DNA of 5,980 nt from Thermoplasmata archaeon (GTDB lineage: Archaea > Thermoplasmatota > Thermoplasmata > Thermoplasmatales > B87-G9): NCBI GenBank assembly GCA_003649695.1, contig QMSR01000054.1:1-5980 (forward strand), written 5' to 3'. Each line of letters starts with the position of its first letter. Position 1 is the stretch's first letter. Made by a program: the position numbers and the translations under genes. Under the pieces are notes generated by a model that ran no database searches, had not been told where the DNA came from, and saw only the letters and a program-made list of their open reading frames with translations. Below, piece by piece: positions 5,240 to 5,980 of this stretch.

Positions 5240-5518
5240 TTATTCCCTCTCAATCTCCAACGCTTTTCCTTCCACAATTGCCAGGGCGATTTTTTGGCGG
5301 GCGGAGGTTAAAATTCTTTGAAAGGTGCTTTGGGAAGTTTTCATTTTCTCCGCTGCCGTTACTTGATCTAAATTCTTATAATCCTTAAGCCGCAGGGATT
5401 CCATCTCTTCCATTGTCAAAACAACCTCCTCCAAATCTTTCATTGGAATTCCCCTTGGCTTAAAATAAAAAGCACTGGGTCTGAAGCGAATAATTTTTCT
5501 TAATCTCGGGCGTGGCAT
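5240..5518 (-). CDS. DUF134/UPF0251 family helix-turn-helix protein
   Basis: A 92-aa DNA-binding protein of the DUF134 (UPF0251) family, probably a regulator. The family hallmarks are the MPRPR start, YFKPRGIPMKDLEEVVLT (18-35), EEMESLRLKD (37-46) and a sigma-region-4-like helix-turn-helix around 49-77 that includes AAEKM and STFQRILTSARQKI. I chose the internal ATG at 5518 rather than the longer frame from 5578, because MPRPR is the family N-terminus and the 20-residue extension is translated from a 28-bp palindromic repeat. No clear SD precedes it. It lies 67 bp downstream of the DUF5320 gene on the same strand, so the two are likely cotranscribed. Many relatives have cysteines shortly after the MPRP start (MPRPRKC-type); this one has none. 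The natural target may be the palindrome at 5880-5901, an inference. Confidence 0.9.
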   Translation of the reverse strand: MPRPRLRKIIRFRPSAFYFKPRGIPMKDLEEVVLTMEEMESLRLKDYKNLDQVTAAEKMKTSQSTFQRILTSARQKIALAIVEGKALEIERE

Positions 5519-5547
5519 AAGGCAAGTTAAAAATTTACAAAATGGCA

Positions 5548-5575
5548 GTAGGGAACGAAAATTTTCGTTCCCTAC
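5548..5575. repeat. 28-bp perfect palindrome between DUF5320 and DUF134 genes
   Basis: Arm gtagggaacgaaaa (5548-5561) is followed directly by its exact complement (5562-5575), with no spacer. It lies in the 67-bp gap between the two minus-strand genes. No U tract follows on either strand, so it is not a standard terminator. It may be a dispersed palindromic repeat, an RNA processing hairpin or a protein-binding site. Translated, it gives VGNENFRS on both strands. Confidence 0.85.
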
Positions 5576-5577
5576 CA

Positions 5578-5609
5578 CTATTTCTCTATTTCTCTATTTC
5601 TCTCATTCT
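5578..5609. repeat. 8-bp tandem repeat at the DUF5320 stop codon
   Basis: ctatttct occurs three times perfectly (5578-5601), with a fourth diverged copy ctcattct (5602-5609). On the minus strand it encodes the final residues REIEK and supplies the stop codon. Because the unit is 8 bp, slippage would shift frame near the C-terminus only. Confidence 0.8.
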
Positions 5610-5822
5610 TTCTTTCACCGCTTCCAATTCCGCTTCCAATTCTTTTTTTTCTTCAGCTAACATTTCCGTTTCTTCTTTTCTAGTAAATCTGGCGCGGAGC
5701 CCGCGGCCGAACCAGCGGCATCCCATTCTAAAAGCGCCGCCTCTGCCGTCGCCGCAGAGACCCAAACCTCTTCCTGTTCTTGGACCTTGTCCTGCGGGAC
5801 CGGTTCTGTCTTGCATAGGCAT
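5586..5822 (-). CDS. DUF5320 family protein
   Basis: A 78-aa protein with the DUF5320 layout. The Gly/Arg-rich N-terminus MPMQDRTGPAGQGPRTGRGL corresponds to the family's M-P-x-x-D-x-T-G-P-x-G-x-G-P-x-T-G-R-G pattern. A segment with two cysteines (C23, C35) and GGAFRMGCRWFGRG follows, then a charged coiled-coil tail (about 52-77, EEKKELEAELEAVKERM). The molecular function is not established. The family is commonly encoded with DUF134, NifX-like and Mrp/NBP35-like proteins, suggesting a link to Fe-S or metal-cluster handling in anaerobes; that link is knowledge of context, not of mechanism. The start at 5822 has an SD aaagga (5831-5836) at 8-nt spacing; ATG at 5816 is a less likely alternative. 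It is the first gene of a minus-strand operon with DUF134. It is more GC-rich than its surroundings because of the Gly/Arg codons. Confidence 0.85.
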   Translation of the reverse strand: MPMQDRTGPAGQGPRTGRGLGLCGDGRGGAFRMGCRWFGRGLRARFTRKEETEMLAEEKKELEAELEAVKERMREIEK

Positions 5823-5860
5823 ATTTTTATTCCTTTCTTTAAATTAAAATTATTAAAATC

Positions 5861-5878
5861 GTTAAGCCGACCCTTAAC
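5861..5878 (-). other. Small hairpin in the DUF5320 mRNA leader
   Basis: gttaag (5861-5866) and cttaac (5873-5878) form a 6-bp perfect stem with a 6-nt loop. It lies at the very 5' end of the leader predicted from the promoter at 5886-5914. It may stabilise the message; no riboswitch-like structure is evident. Confidence 0.35.
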
Positions 5879-5879
5879 T

Positions 5880-5901
5880 ATTATGAGCATATACCCATAA
5901 T
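5880..5901. promoter_or_regulatory. 22-bp near-palindromic operator candidate
   Basis: Half-sites attatgagcat (5880-5890) and atacccataat (5891-5901). The second, complemented, reads attatgggtat, so 9 of 11 positions agree. It covers the -10 hexamer of the minus-strand promoter, the usual place for a repressor site. The DUF134 protein encoded by the operon is the obvious candidate ligand (inference). Confidence 0.6.
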
Positions 5902-5914
5902 GAATTGTTGTCAA
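5886..5914 (-). promoter_or_regulatory. Sigma-70 promoter for the DUF5320-DUF134 operon
   Basis: On the minus strand, -35 TTGACA (5914-5909), a 17-bp spacer and -10 TATGCT (5891-5886). Start expected near 5879, giving a leader of about 57 nt to the ATG at 5822. The -10 is embedded in the 22-bp palindrome. Confidence 0.65.
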
Positions 5915-5926
5915 CCCCCATAAAAT

Positions 5927-5954
5927 TTGACAAATTATCCCCCCCTGTTATTAC
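5927..5954 (+). promoter_or_regulatory. Possible divergent promoter
   Basis: On the + strand, -35 TTGACA (5927-5932), a 16-bp spacer and a weak -10 TATTAC (5949-5954). It would drive a gene beginning just past the right edge, divergent from DUF5320. The -35 is perfect but the -10 is only 4 of 6, so confidence is moderate. Confidence 0.4.
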
Positions 5955-5963
5955 GGGAATATC

Positions 5964-5971
5964 AAAGGAGG
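5964..5971 (+). promoter_or_regulatory. Strong Shine-Dalgarno of a gene starting beyond the window
   Basis: aaaggagg is followed by 9 nt to the window end (gataacaat). The spacing implies a start codon at or just after position 5981. The gene itself is not in the window. By analogy with other DUF5320/DUF134 clusters a NifX-like or P-loop Fe-S gene is plausible, but nothing here shows it. Confidence 0.6.
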
Positions 5972-5980
5972 GATAACAAT

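Noticed and set aside
5519..5578. 20-residue N-terminal extension of the DUF134 protein
   Set aside because: It is translated from the 28-bp palindrome, which gives VGNENFRS on both strands. The family N-terminus MPRPR begins at 5518.
5542..5847. 101-codon + strand frame opposite DUF5320
   Set aside because: Antisense shadow of the GC-rich DUF5320 gene and the palindrome, with low-complexity Ser/Pro content and no SD.
5657..5914. 85-codon minus-strand frame overlapping DUF5320 in another phase
   Set aside because: It would start inside the promoter region, has no SD, and lacks the family pattern seen in the 5586-5822 frame.

Overview
The window is AT-rich, tightly packed and carries several families of small palindromic repeats. 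It reads like a fragment of an uncultivated bacterium with a small genome, possibly of the Patescibacteria/CPR type. That placement is an inference from composition, gene style and repeats; there is no rRNA or marker gene here to fix taxonomy.

Left half (1-4132, all + strand): three carbohydrate genes. A GT-B fold family 4 glycosyltransferase (31-1143) overlaps by one base (TAATG) a 651-aa six-hairpin glycosidase that resembles amylo-alpha-1,6-glucosidase/glycogen debranching enzymes (1143-3098). After a 128-bp AT-rich repeat spacer comes a ROK-family sugar kinase, probably glucokinase (3227-4132). Together they fit a small alpha-glucan cycle: build or modify a glucan, trim it to glucose, phosphorylate the glucose. 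The debranching-like gene carries an in-frame copy of a palindromic repeat that also occurs between genes at about 4708-4761.

Middle (4133-4853): no conventional gene. It holds an inverted pair of REP-like repeats, a perfect DnaA-box 9-mer, a near-consensus sigma-70 promoter, and a roughly 240-nt transcription unit that ends at a clear intrinsic terminator and folds into long helices. I read this as a candidate unrecognised structured small RNA and regard it as the most interesting object here. A MITE-like imperfect inverted repeat of about 140 bp follows.

Right part: two small genes with strong Shine-Dalgarno sites (42 and 66 codons, 4854-5199) end at a terminator whose loop contains the last stop codon. 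Converging on them from the minus strand are a DUF134/UPF0251 helix-turn-helix protein (5240-5518) and, upstream of it, a DUF5320 protein (5586-5822). These two families are often found together near NifX-like and Mrp/NBP35-like Fe-S genes. A 22-bp near-palindrome overlaps the -10 of the minus-strand promoter, and a strong SD at the right edge on the + strand points to a divergent gene starting just past the window. The 5820-5980 interval is therefore probably a divergent, operator-controlled regulatory region.
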